This document shows, in pieces, positions 8,044 to 16,495 of a stretch of DNA of 64,000 nucleotides (position 1 is the stretch's first letter; the number at the start of each line of letters is the position of its first letter). The notes beneath the pieces are model-generated. The model worked only from the letters and a program-made list of their open reading frames with translations. It did no database searches and was not told the DNA's origin. The position numbers and the translations under genes are program-made. Origin of the DNA: Streptomyces sp. AC558_RSS880 (lineage in GTDB: Bacteria > Actinomycetota > Actinomycetes > Streptomycetales > Streptomycetaceae). The stretch covers positions 425,640-489,639 of the forward strand of contig NZ_JAGMUJ010000161.1 in assembly GCF_019049255.1 (NCBI RefSeq), written 5' to 3'.

Positions 8044-11000
8044 TCAGACCTGGGCCGGCTTCGGCTCCTGTGCAGGCTCCGGCCGCGCGGACGCGCCCTT
8101 CTTCGCGGCCCGCTTCTTCGCGCGGCGCTCCTTGCGGAGCTCCAGCATCGCGTAGAGCGTCGGGACCAGCAGCAGGGTCAGCAGCGTCGACGTGATCAGA
8201 CCGCCGATCACCACCACGGCCAGCGGCTGGGCGATGAAGCCGCCCTCGCCGGTGACGCCCAGGGCCATCGGGAGCAGGGCGAAGATGGTCGCCAGGGCCG
8301 TCATCAGGATCGGCCGCAGACGGTGGCGGCCACCCTCCAGCACGGCCTCGACGACGCCGTAGCCCTGCTTGCGGTACTGGTTGATCAGGTCGATCAGCAC
8401 GATCGCGTTGGTGACCACGATGCCGATCAGCATCAGCATGCCGATCATCGCCGGGACGCCCATCGGGGTGCCCGTGACCAGCAGCAGGCCGATGGCGCCG
8501 GTCGCCGCGAACGGGATGGACACCAGCAGGATCAGCGGCTGGGCGAGCGACCGGAAGGTGCCGACCAGCAGCATGAAGACGATCGCGATCGCGGCCAGCA
8601 TCGCCAGGCCCAGGTTGGCGAACGCGTCGTCCTGGTCCTCGGTCACGCCGCCGATCTCCGCCGTCACGCCCGCGGGCAGCGTCAGCGCGTCGATCTTCTG
8701 CTGGAGGTCCGTGCCCACGGCGCCGGTGTTGTCACCGGTCGGCTTCGCGGTGATGGTGGCCGCGCGCTGACCGTCGATCCGGGTCATGGAGACGGGACCG
8801 TCCACGACCTCCACGGTGGCGACGTCGCTCAGCTTCACCGGGCCCAGGCGCAGGTTCTTCAGCTCGGCCACGGTGGTGGCCGGCTCGGCCGAGCGGATGA
8901 CGACGTCGCGCTCGGTGTCGTCGAGGACCGCCTTGGCGGCCGGGGTGCCCTTCACCGCCAGGGAGACGGCCGCGCCGAGGGTCTGGTCGTCGAAACCGGC
9001 CTCGGCGGCCTCGTCGTTGGCCTTCACCGAGACGCGGGGCACGCTCTGCGACAGGTCGCTGGTGACGTCCGTGACGTCGTCCAGGGAGGCCACCGCCTCG
9101 CGGACCCGGTCCGCCGCCTTGCGCAGCGCCTGCGCGTCGGCCGCCTTGACGACGACGCTCAGGTCCTGGCTGCCGAAGCCGTCACCGGCCGCGATGGTGG
9201 TGGTGCCGATGCCGTCGAGCTTCTCCAGGCCCTTCTCGACGCCGTCCTGCACGTCCTCGGAGGACGCGTCGTCCTCCAGCATCACCTGGTACGTCGCCTG
9301 GTTGGTGTCCGTACCGCCGCCGAAGGCCGCCATGAAGCCGGACGAGCCGACCGTGACCTGGTAGTCCTTGACGCCCTCGGTGTCACCGAGCAGCTTCTCG
9401 ATCTTCTTGGTCTGGGCGTCGGTGGCGGCCAGGCTGGTGCCGGGCTCCAGTTCCTGCCGGACGGTGAGGACCTGCTGCTCGCCCGCGTCGAAGAAGTTCG
9501 TCTTCAGCAGCGGCGCCATGGCGAAGGTGGCGATCAGCACGACGACCGCGATCGCCACGCTGGTGAGCCGGCGCCGGGTGGCGAAGCGCAGCACGGGGAC
9601 GTAGAGGCGCTGGAGGCGGCTCTTCGCCTCCTTCTCCTCCGCGATCCGGCGCGCCTCCTCGGCGTCCTCCGGGGTGCCCTTCGGGGGCCGCAGGAACCAG
9701 TACGACAGGACGGGCACGACCGTCAGCGACACCAGCAGGGACGCCAGCAGCGCCGCCGTGACGGTGAGGCTGAAGGAGCCGAACAGCTCGCCCACCATGC
9801 CGCCGACCAGGCCGATCGGCAGGAACACGGCGACCGTGGTGAGCGTCGAGGACGTCACCGCGCCCGCCACCTCACGCACCGCGTTCATGATCGCCGACTG
9901 GCGCTCCTCGCCGTAGCCGAGGTGCCGCTTGATGTTCTCCAGGACCACGATCGAGTCGTCCACGACCCGGCCGATGGCGATGGTCAGCGCGCCCAGCGTC
10001 AGCATGTTCAGCGACAGGTCGCGCGTCCACAGCACGATCAGGGCGAGGACCACGGACAGCGGGATGGAGACCGCCGTGACGAGGGTCGAGCGGACCGACG
10101 CCAGGAAGACCAGGATCACCAGCACGGCGAAGACCAGACCGAGCGCGCCCTCGGTGGTCAGGCCGTCGATGGCCTTGGAGACCGCCGGGCCCTGGTCGCT
10201 GACGACGGTGAGGGTGGCCCCGTCGCCGAGGTCCTCGCGCAGGTCCGGCAGCTTCTCCTCGACCGCCTCCGAGATGGCGACCGCGCTGCCGTCGTGGTCC
10301 ATGGTCGCCATCACGGCGAGGCTGGGCTCGCCGTTGGTCCGGGTGAGGGAGTCGGCCCTGGCCTCCTCCTCCTTGACCGTGGCGACGTCACCGAGGCGGA
10401 CCGGCTTCCCCTTGCCGGACTCGCCGGTGACCAGCAGGTCCTCGATCTGCTGCAGCGAGGTGAAGCCGCCGCCGACCTGGACGGTGCGGTTGGCGCCGTC
10501 CTCGTCGAAGGAGCCGGCCGGGACGGTCGCCCCGCCGGCCTGGAGGGCCGTGGACAGCGACTGGGCGGTGAGACCGGCCTTCGTCAGCTTCGCGGTGTCG
10601 GGGGTGACGGTGACCTGGACGTCGCGTACGCCGTCCACGGTGACCTGGCCGACGCCGTCGATCTCCTCCAGCGCCGGCACCACCGTGCGGTCAAGCTGGT
10701 CGGCGAGCGCCTGCTGGTCCTTGCCGGAGGTGACGGCGAGCACCACGGTCGGGATGTCGTCCGTGGAACCGGCGACGACCTGCGGGTCGACGTCGTCCGG
10801 GAGGCGGGCGCCGGCCCGGTTGACGGCCTGCTGGACGTCGGCGACGAGCTGCTGGGTGTCGTTGCCGTAGTCGAAGGACGCCATGATCACGGCGTTGCCC
10901 TCGCTCGCCGTCGAGGTGACGCCGGAGATGGCGTCGACGGCCTCCAGGCTGTCCTCGATGGGTTCGACGACCTGCTTCTCCACCACGTCCGGGGAGGCGC

Positions 11001-11160
11001 CCTGGTACGGGGCGATCACGGACACCATGGGCAGTTCGATGGTGGGCAGCAGCTGCTGCTTGAGCTGGGGTATCGCGATCGCCCCGAAGACGAGCGCGAT
11101 GATCGACATCAGTCCGATCAGCGCCCGTTGCGCGAGGCTGAATCTGGACAGCCAGGACAT
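8044..11160 (-). CDS. RND-family efflux transporter permease
   Basis: The protein has 1038 residues, the full length of an AcrB/HAE-type RND pump. It shows the duplicated layout: a membrane segment at the N-terminus (ALIGLMSIIALVFGAIA), a large periplasmic-type loop, a membrane block, and the same again. The proton-relay acidic pair is present in VVDDSIVVLENI and the second-half counterpart is TNAIVLIDLINQYRKQG. No membrane-fusion or outer-membrane partner is encoded nearby, as expected for a monoderm. The C-terminus is a charged Lys/Ala/Pro tail. The ATG at 11160 gives the conserved start MSWLSRFSLAQRAL. The two-component pair directly upstream on the same strand is the likely regulator. Substrate unknown. 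Confidence 0.93.
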   Translation of the reverse strand: MSWLSRFSLAQRALIGLMSIIALVFGAIAIPQLKQQLLPTIELPMVSVIAPYQGASPDVVEKQVVEPIEDSLEAVDAISGVTSTASEGNAVIMASFDYGNDTQQLVADVQQAVNRAGARLPDDVDPQVVAGSTDDIPTVVLAVTSGKDQQALADQLDRTVVPALEEIDGVGQVTVDGVRDVQVTVTPDTAKLTKAGLTAQSLSTALQAGGATVPAGSFDEDGANRTVQVGGGFTSLQQIEDLLVTGESGKGKPVRLGDVATVKEEEARADSLTRTNGEPSLAVMATMDHDGSAVAISEAVEEKLPDLREDLGDGATLTVVSDQGPAVSKAIDGLTTEGALGLVFAVLVILVFLASVRSTLVTAVSIPLSVVLALIVLWTRDLSLNMLTLGALTIAIGRVVDDSIVVLENIKRHLGYGEERQSAIMNAVREVAGAVTSSTLTTVAVFLPIGLVGGMVGELFGSFSLTVTAALLASLLVSLTVVPVLSYWFLRPPKGTPEDAEEARRIAEEKEAKSRLQRLYVPVLRFATRRRLTSVAIAVVVLIATFAMAPLLKTNFFDAGEQQVLTVRQELEPGTSLAATDAQTKKIEKLLGDTEGVKDYQVTVGSSGFMAAFGGGTDTNQATYQVMLEDDASSEDVQDGVEKGLEKLDGIGTTTIAAGDGFGSQDLSVVVKAADAQALRKAADRVREAVASLDDVTDVTSDLSQSVPRVSVKANDEAAEAGFDDQTLGAAVSLAVKGTPAAKAVLDDTERDVVIRSAEPATTVAELKNLRLGPVKLSDVATVEVVDGPVSMTRIDGQRAATITAKPTGDNTGAVGTDLQQKIDALTLPAGVTAEIGGVTEDQDDAFANLGLAMLAAIAIVFMLLVGTFRSLAQPLILLVSIPFAATGAIGLLLVTGTPMGVPAMIGMLMLIGIVVTNAIVLIDLINQYRKQGYGVVEAVLEGGRHRLRPILMTALATIFALLPMALGVTGEGGFIAQPLAVVVIGGLITSTLLTLLLVPTLYAMLELRKERRAKKRAAKKGASARPEPAQEPKPAQV

Positions 11161-11324
11161 GGTCAGGGTCTCTTTTCCGTGGAGCGGCAGAAGTCCGGCA
11201 AGCGGGCGCGCGCACAAGTGGGCGCCCGCTCTACACCCTGAGCCATCGGCAGGGGCCGATCCGTAGACCCGAGGTCCCATCCCTTATCCGGCGCATACTC
11301 CCGTCGTAGTACGCCCCGTGGGGC
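11161..11324 (-). promoter_or_regulatory. RND promoter region with TACT-N8-AGTA inverted repeat
   Basis: Between the response regulator stop and the RND start lies TACT-N8-AGTA at 11296-11311. Reading toward the RND gene, a GATAAG -10 candidate follows at 11288-11283, seven bases past the repeat. The repeat therefore covers the -35 region, a usual place for an activating response regulator. An imperfect hairpin (9-bp arms at 11201-11209 and 11222-11230) lies in the presumed leader. Confidence 0.45.
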
Positions 11325-12008
11325 TCACTCCACCCTCGGACGGACCAGCCCCGACTCGTAGGCGATGACCACCAGCTGGGCCCGGTCGCGGGCGCCCAGT
11401 TTGGCCATGGCCCGGTTGACGTGGGTCTTCACCGTGAGGGGGCTGACCTCCAGGCGTTCGGCGATCTCGTCGTTGGAGTGGCCGCCGGCAACCTGGACCA
11501 GCACCTCGCGCTCGCGCACGGTGAGCGTCTCGAGCCGCTCGGCGCGGGCCGGGTCCTGGTCGGCCCCGGACGGGCCCTCCTGGGCGAGGAAGCGGGCGAT
11601 CAGCCCCTTGGTGGCCACCGGGGACAGCAGGGCCTCTCCCCCGGCGGCGATCCGGATGGCGTTCAGCATCTCGTCGGGTTCGGAGCCCTTGCCGAGGAAG
11701 CCGGAGGCACCGGCCCGCAGCGACTGCACCACGTAGTCGTCGACCTCGAAGGTCGTCAGGATCACCACCCGCACCCCGGCGAGTTCGGGGTCCGCGCTGA
11801 TCAGGCGGGTGGCGGCGAGTCCGTCGGTGCCGGGCATCCGGATGTCCATGAGGACGACGTCGGCGCGCTGTTCCCGGGCCAGCCGGACCGCCTCCGCGCC
11901 GTCGGACGCCTCGCCCACCACCTCCATGTCCGGCTCGGAGTCGACGAGCACCCGGAAGGCGCTGCGCAGCAGTGCCTGGTCGTCGGCGAGCAGGACACGG
12001 ATCGTCAT
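11325..12008 (-). CDS. Two-component response regulator, NarL/LuxR type
   Basis: The protein has 227 residues. The receiver domain (1-120) has the acidic pocket ADDQ, the phospho-acceptor Asp in VVLMDIRMPG, the Thr of ILTTF and the Lys-containing GKGSEPD. The LuxR helix-turn-helix (160-220) contains LTVREREVLVQVAGGHSNDEIA. The ATG at 12008 gives the natural start MTIRVLLADDQ. It lies 22 bases after the histidine kinase stop, forming an operon with it. The RND pump gene follows after 164 bp. Confidence 0.95.
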   Translation of the reverse strand: MTIRVLLADDQALLRSAFRVLVDSEPDMEVVGEASDGAEAVRLAREQRADVVLMDIRMPGTDGLAATRLISADPELAGVRVVILTTFEVDDYVVQSLRAGASGFLGKGSEPDEMLNAIRIAAGGEALLSPVATKGLIARFLAQEGPSGADQDPARAERLETLTVREREVLVQVAGGHSNDEIAERLEVSPLTVKTHVNRAMAKLGARDRAQLVVIAYESGLVRPRVE

Positions 12009-12030
12009 ACGGGCTCCAACGGGGGGAGGG

Positions 12031-13254
12031 TCAGGGGCTGTTGTCCCGGGCGGCGGACGTGCGGGTCTTGACGGGCAGGATCGCATGGACGCGGAACCCG
12101 CCGCCGTAGCGGGGGCCGGTGGTGAGGGTGCCGCGCAGCGCGGTGACGCGTTCGCGCATGCCGAGCAGTCCGTGACCGCCGCCGGGGGTGTGGTCCTGGT
12201 CCTCGCCGGTGCCGTCGTCGAGGACGGTGATCTCGATGTGGGGTCCGACGCGTACGACGCTGACCTCGGCCCGCGCGTCGGTGCCGGCGTGCTTCTGCAC
12301 GTTGGTCAGGGCCTCCTGGACGATCCGGTACGCGGCCAGGTCGACGGCGGCGGGGAGGTCGGTGTCCTCGTCGCTGCGGGCGACCTCGACGCGCAGTCCG
12401 GCGCTGCGGAAGGTGCCGACGAGGTCGTCGAGGCGGTCCAGGCCGGGCGCGGGTTCGGTGGGGGCCTCCGGGTCGTCGGACTGGCGCAGCAGGCCGACGG
12501 TGGCCCGCAGTTCGCCGAGCGCGGAGCGGCTGGCCTCGCGGACGTGGGCGAGGGCCTCCTTGGCCTGGTCGGGCCGCTTGTCCATGACGTGGGCGGCGAC
12601 TCCGGCCTGGACGTTGACCAGGGCGATGTGGTGGGCGACCACGTCGTGCAGATCGCGGGCGATGCGCAGGCGTTCCTCGGCGACGCGGCGGCGGGCCTCC
12701 TCCTCGCGGGTGCGCTCGGCCCGTTCGGCGCGTTCCCGGATGGCCTGGACGAAGGCGCGGCGGCTGCGGACGGCGTCCCCGGCGGTGGCGCCGATGCCGG
12801 TCCAGGCGAAGATCGCCAGGTTCTCCTGGGCGTACCAGGGCAGGGGGCCGGCCGCCATCGCGGCACCGGTGAGGACGGTCATGGTGAGCAGGCCGATGCG
12901 CCAGGTGGTGGGGCGGTCGGTGGTGGAGGCGACCGTGTAGAGCGCGATCACGGCGCACATGGCGACGGGGGTGCGGGGGTCACCGGTGACGGACTCCGCG
13001 ACGGAGAAGCCGCCGGCGAGGGCGAGGACCGTACGGGGGGCACGGCGGCGGAAGACCAGCGCCGCGGCGCCGAGGGTCATGAGGACGAGGCTGAGCGGGT
13101 CGGGGGTGCGCAGGCCCCAGGTGACGCCCTCGGGGCCGTGGGGGTCGGCGAAGGAGCCGGCGACCATGCATATGAGGACGCCTGCGGCGAGGGCCGCGTC
13201 CAGCGCGAAGGGGTGTGCCTGGGCTCGGCACCGGGCGCGGGTCAGGGTGCTCAC
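12031..13254 (-). CDS. Two-component sensor histidine kinase (HPK7/NarX-like)
   Basis: The protein has 407 residues. The N-terminal half is hydrophobic with several membrane segments (for example ALDAALAAGVLICMVAGSF and PLSLVLMTLGAAALVF). The dimerisation/phospho-acceptor helix carries RIARDLHDVVAHHIALV, the signature of HisKA_3 kinases, and the C-terminal ATPase domain has VQEALTNVQKHA (N box) and LDDGTG / GGGHGLLGMRERV (G boxes). GTG start at 13254. It is the partner of the adjacent response regulator; the small extracytoplasmic portion suggests an intramembrane-sensing kinase. Confidence 0.94.
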   Translation of the reverse strand: MSTLTRARCRAQAHPFALDAALAAGVLICMVAGSFADPHGPEGVTWGLRTPDPLSLVLMTLGAAALVFRRRAPRTVLALAGGFSVAESVTGDPRTPVAMCAVIALYTVASTTDRPTTWRIGLLTMTVLTGAAMAAGPLPWYAQENLAIFAWTGIGATAGDAVRSRRAFVQAIRERAERAERTREEEARRRVAEERLRIARDLHDVVAHHIALVNVQAGVAAHVMDKRPDQAKEALAHVREASRSALGELRATVGLLRQSDDPEAPTEPAPGLDRLDDLVGTFRSAGLRVEVARSDEDTDLPAAVDLAAYRIVQEALTNVQKHAGTDARAEVSVVRVGPHIEITVLDDGTGEDQDHTPGGGHGLLGMRERVTALRGTLTTGPRYGGGFRVHAILPVKTRTSAARDNSP

Positions 13255-13286
13255 GGCTGTTTACGGTAGCCGGGGTGGGCGTCGGT

Positions 13287-13392
13287 GCGGGCAGTCGTGC
13301 CGAGTGCTCCGGCCCGGGTGGGGTCGCGCAGCCCGGCGTTCGCGGGGTGCCGCCGCGCCCACCCGTGCCGCCCCAGCGGCACGACTGCCCGC
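13287..13392. repeat. 106-bp MITE-like element with 15-bp terminal inverted repeats
   Basis: GCGGGCAGTCGTGCC at 13287-13301 is repeated exactly in inverted orientation at 13378-13392. The right two-thirds of the element is repeated, in opposite orientation and with few differences, at 42815-42900. An internal 8-bp hairpin (CGTGCCGC / GCGGCACG with loop TGGG on one strand) is conserved in both copies. It sits between the histidine kinase start and the pspAA stop and contains no gene. Confidence 0.65.
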
Positions 13393-13427
13393 GGGAGCGG
13401 GAGGGTGACGGCAGTGACTGCCCGCGG

Positions 13428-13712
13428 TTACGAGGTCCCCGGGATCAGGCCGTCGTCGCTCAGGAGGTCCCGGACCTCCTCGAGCGTCGCGTCCGGGGAC
13501 GGGAGGATCAGGTCGGAGGGTTCCAGGGAGTCGTCCGGCAGGGGCTCGCCGAGTTCGTGGACCTTGGCCAGCAGCGCCTTCAGGGTCGCGCGGAAGCCCG
13601 GCCCGTCGCCGTTCTCCATCTCGGCGAGCAGTTCCTCGTCCAGCTCGTCCAGCTCGGCGAGCCGGCTCTCGGCCAGCGTCACCTGCCCCTCCCCCATGAT
13701 CCGTACGATCAT
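13428..13712 (-). CDS. PspA-associated protein PspAA
   Basis: The protein has 94 residues and follows pspA on the same strand. The start MIVRIMGEGQV and acidic Leu/Glu-rich body (LDELDEELLAEMENGDG) match the PspAA family, whose members are found next to PspA in actinobacteria and cyanobacteria and are thought to act in envelope stress with it. The ATG at 13712 is preceded by GAGGAGG. The pspA-pspAA gap, normally short, is 284 bp here because an IS relic fills it. Confidence 0.85.
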   Translation of the reverse strand: MIVRIMGEGQVTLAESRLAELDELDEELLAEMENGDGPGFRATLKALLAKVHELGEPLPDDSLEPSDLILPSPDATLEEVRDLLSDDGLIPGTS

Positions 13713-13753
13713 GTCGCCCTCCTCGGCGTGAGCTACCGAACACCCGCCCAGTG

Positions 13754-14000
13754 TTCCACCCTTCAGGGTGGAAGTGCAGGGCATCCCGACCCGAGCGCCG
13801 CATCGGCATGGCTACGCTCGCCATGCCGGGCGACGCAATGTGTCCGACCTACCGCCGGACGGGCGGGAAGTCAGGCCTGCGGAGGCCACGTAAGACCGAT
13901 CCTCACCGGTCGGCAGAGGCCTGTGAAACAGGAACCCGAGGTGGTGCCGCATCGCGGTACGGACCGGAATCTCCTGCCCTCGGGCAGGAGAGGGCGTCAA
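13754..14000 (+). mobile_element. IS200/IS605-family relic: tnpB 3' end with omega-RNA-like right end
   Basis: The right part carries the marks of an IS200/IS605 tnpB terminus: GTGAAACAGGAACCC at 13923, then GGAATC, a 9-bp hairpin (CTCCTGCCC / GGGCAGGAG, 13971-13990) and GGCGTCAA ending at 14000. In the frame starting at 13920 it encodes PVKQEP..., typical of a TnpB C-terminus. At the left lies an 8-bp hairpin (TTCCACCC / GGGTGGAA, 13754-13773), compatible with a left-end hairpin. No transposase or complete TnpB is present, so this is a decayed or non-autonomous copy. The family assignment comes from memory of Streptomyces copies; the exact left boundary is uncertain. Confidence 0.7.
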
Positions 14001-14794
14001 TGCTTGTCGAAGCGCGGGGTGTCCTGCGACCGCTGTTCAGCCTGCTGCTGGCCGCTGCCGCCCTCGATGGCCTGCTGCTGGCCGGTACCACCACCGGCCA
14101 GCTCGGCCTTCATGCGCTGCAGTTCCAGCTCTACATCCGTACCGCCGGAGAGCCGGTCCAGCTCGGCCTGGATGTCGTCCTTGTGCATCCCGGACTGGTC
14201 GTCCAGGGCGCCCGAGGCGAGCAGTTCGTCGATCGCGCCGGCCCGCGCCTGGAGCTGCGCGGTCTTGTCCTCGGCCCGCTGGATCGCCATCCCCACGTCG
14301 CCCATCTCCTCGGAGATGCCCGAGAAGGCCTCGCCGATCCGGGTCTGCGCCTGGGCGGCGGTGTACGTGGCCTTGATGGTCTCCTTCTTGGTGCGGAAGG
14401 CGTCCACCTTGGCCTGGAGGCGCTGCGCCGCGAGGGTGAGCTTCTCCTCCTCGCCCTGGAGCGTGGCGTGCTGCGTCTCCAGGTCCGTCACCTGCTGCTG
14501 GAGCGCGGCGCGGCGGGAGAGCGCCTCACGGGCCAGGTCCTCGCGGCCGAGCGCGAGCGCCTTGCGGCCCTGGTCCTCCAGCTTGCCCGACTGGGACTGC
14601 AGCTGGTTGAGCTGAAGCTCCAGACGCTTGCGCGAGGTGGCCACGTCGGCGACGCCGCGGCGGACCTTCTGAAGCAGCTCCAGCTGCTTCTGGTACGAGT
14701 AATCGAGGGTCTCGCGCGGGTCCTCGGCCCTGTCGAGGGCCTTGTTCGCCTTCGCGCGGAAGATCATCCCCATACGCTTCATGACACCGCTCAT
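13997..14794 (-). CDS. pspA: Phage shock protein A (PspA/IM30/Vipp1 family)
   Basis: The protein has 265 residues and is almost entirely alpha-helical coiled coil, as expected for a membrane-binding ESCRT-III-like envelope stress protein. The N-terminal amphipathic helix and conserved start MSGVMKRMGMIFRAKANKALD, followed by EDPRETLDYSYQKQLELLQKVR, are family hallmarks. The C-terminus is Gln/Gly-rich. The ATG at 14794 is the conserved start. Its TGA overlaps the last bases of the IS relic, so its final codons lie exactly at the insertion boundary. pspAA is downstream. Confidence 0.94.
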   Translation of the reverse strand: MSGVMKRMGMIFRAKANKALDRAEDPRETLDYSYQKQLELLQKVRRGVADVATSRKRLELQLNQLQSQSGKLEDQGRKALALGREDLAREALSRRAALQQQVTDLETQHATLQGEEEKLTLAAQRLQAKVDAFRTKKETIKATYTAAQAQTRIGEAFSGISEEMGDVGMAIQRAEDKTAQLQARAGAIDELLASGALDDQSGMHKDDIQAELDRLSGGTDVELELQRMKAELAGGGTGQQQAIEGGSGQQQAEQRSQDTPRFDKH

Positions 14795-15088
14795 GGGCTT
14801 CGCGCGCCCCCTTCTGACCGACTCCAGCTCCAGCACCTGCGACAGAACCCACAGTACGGGCCCCGCATCCATTACCGCACTGTTCGAGGACGGATGCGCT
14901 CATCCCCAAGGACGACTGAGTACCCTCCCGATCCGGCGTAGGGAGTAGGTGCTCCCCGGGGCCGGACGACCGGACCACCCGGAGGCCCCCACAACGTCCC
15001 CTCTGTCCTTTTGGAGACGTCCGGTGTTGCCGGATCGTTCCCCATGGGGCTGGGGTCCAACCCCGGGCACCCCGTACCCTTGGGTTTT
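14795..15088. other. Divergent intergenic region pspA / DUF3043
   Basis: This gap carries the promoters of pspA and the DUF3043 gene. Toward the right, TACCCT at 15075-15080 ends eight bases before the GTG start at 15089, so that gene may be transcribed from a leaderless promoter. I see no operator-like palindrome. Confidence 0.4.
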
Positions 15089-15688
15089 GTGTTCCGTAGC
15101 CGTGCCAAGGAAGAGAAGGCATCCGCCGCCGACAACGCGACGATGACCGACTCCAAGCAGACCCGTCACCCGGAGGCCCCCAAGGGCCGCCCCACGCCCA
15201 AGCGGAGCGTGGCCCAGTCGCAGCGTCGCAGCGTCGCCAACACGACGATGACGCGCAAGGAGGCCGCCAAGCGGCAGCGTGAGGAGCGCCGTGCCGCGCT
15301 GGAGCGTCAGCGCCAGGCGCTGGCCAGCGGTGACGAGCGCTATCTGCCCGCCCGCGACAAGGGGCCGGTGCGCCGGTTCGCACGCGACTTCGTGGACGCG
15401 CGGTTCAACATCGCGGAGTACTTCCTGCCGATGGCCGTGATCATCCTGGTGCTGAGCATGATCCAGGTGCCGCAGCTGCAGAACGTCGCGCTGCTGCTGT
15501 GGCTCGTGGTGATCGTGATGATCGTCCTCGACTCGGTCGTGACCGGGTTCCGGCTGAAGAAGCGGCTGGCGGAGCGCTTCCCCGACGACAACCGGCGCGG
15601 CGCGGTGGCCTACGCGCTGATGCGCTCGCTCCAGATGCGCCGGCTGCGGCTGCCCAAGCCCCAGGTCAAGCGCGGGGAGCGGCCCTGA
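15089..15688 (+). CDS. DUF3043 integral membrane protein
   Basis: The protein has 199 residues. Residues 1-90 are highly charged and basic (KRSVAQSQRR...RKEAAKRQREERRAALERQRQ), followed by two closely spaced membrane segments around residues 117-155 (EYFLPMAVIILVLSMIQV and VALLLWLVVIVMIVLDSVV) and a basic tail. This is the layout of the actinobacterial DUF3043 family, of unknown function. The GTG at 15089 gives the conserved start FRSRAKEEKA and lies eight bases after a -10-like hexamer, so the transcript may be leaderless. The stop codon overlaps the start of the next gene. Confidence 0.88.
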   Translation: MFRSRAKEEKASAADNATMTDSKQTRHPEAPKGRPTPKRSVAQSQRRSVANTTMTRKEAAKRQREERRAALERQRQALASGDERYLPARDKGPVRRFARDFVDARFNIAEYFLPMAVIILVLSMIQVPQLQNVALLLWLVVIVMIVLDSVVTGFRLKKRLAERFPDDNRRGAVAYALMRSLQMRRLRLPKPQVKRGERP

Positions 15689-16440
15689 GCACCACGCCGT
15701 TCACGGACGGAGCGGTCCCGGGCCCGCCGAGCGGGCCCGGCGGGCTGCGCGATGTCGTCCGGGAGGAGCTGGTGGCCCGCCAGCTGGAGGAACAGATAGT
15801 CGGGCACTTCCCGGTCGGGCGGCGACTGCGGGTGCTCGACGTCGGCATGGGCCGGGGGAAGCAGGCGCTGCGGCTGGCCCGGGCCGGCCACCAGGTGACC
15901 GGCGTCGAGCAGGACGCGACGATGATCGCCGCCGCGCGGGAGGCGTTCGCCGGGGAGCCGGAGGGCATCCGGGAGCGGATGCGGATCGTCGAAGGCCACG
16001 CCGGGGAGACCGGTGTGCATTTCCTGCCGGGCAGCTTCGACGTCGTGTTGTGTCATGGCGTGCTCATGGACGTCGAGGAGCCGGACGCGCTGCTGGCGGC
16101 GATGGCCCGGGTGCTCGCGCCCGGGGGCCTGCTGTCCCTGCTGGTGCGCAACGGCGACGCGCCGGCGATGCGGCCCGGCCTGTCCGGCGACTGGGCCGGG
16201 GCGCTGGCGGGCTTCTGCACGACGGCGTACGGGCTGAAGAGGCTGACGTCGACGCTCGCGGGGATCGGGGCGCCGTTGCACACCTGGTATGGGGTGCGGG
16301 TCTTCACGGACACCGTGGCGGACGACGCCTGTCTGCCGGCCGACCTGGACACGCTGCTGACGGTCGAGGACCGGGCCGGCCGCACGGACCCCTACCGGGG
16401 GGTCGCCGCTCTGTTGCACCTGTGCGGGGTCCGGGGCTGA
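15685..16440 (+). CDS. SAM-dependent class I methyltransferase
   Basis: The protein has about 251 residues. Motif I is LRVLDVGMGRGKQALRLA, motif II VTGVEQD, and the post-motif region is FDVVLCHGVLMDVEEP ... VLAPGGLLSLLVRNG, all of the SmtA/UbiE-like fold. The substrate is unknown. The best start is a CTG at 15685 that overlaps the TGA of the DUF3043 gene (CTGA), giving LSTTPFTDGAVPG; the next in-frame alternative is GTG at 15772, preceded by GGAGGAG but cutting away 29 residues. Overlap implies translational coupling to the membrane protein. Confidence 0.85.
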   Translation: MSTTPFTDGAVPGPPSGPGGLRDVVREELVARQLEEQIVGHFPVGRRLRVLDVGMGRGKQALRLARAGHQVTGVEQDATMIAAAREAFAGEPEGIRERMRIVEGHAGETGVHFLPGSFDVVLCHGVLMDVEEPDALLAAMARVLAPGGLLSLLVRNGDAPAMRPGLSGDWAGALAGFCTTAYGLKRLTSTLAGIGAPLHTWYGVRVFTDTVADDACLPADLDTLLTVEDRAGRTDPYRGVAALLHLCGVRG

Positions 16441-16495
16441 GACCTCGGCCCCGGACGGGCGGGGGCCCGCGCCTCCCCGCCCCCGCCGCCGGGAC

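Noticed and set aside
7642..11241. Very long open frames opposite and overlapping nadA and the RND transporter (over 1000 codons)
   Set aside because: These are shadows of genuine genes in GC-rich DNA: low-complexity His/Arg/Gly/Asp-rich products, no domain, and the wrong codon-position GC bias.
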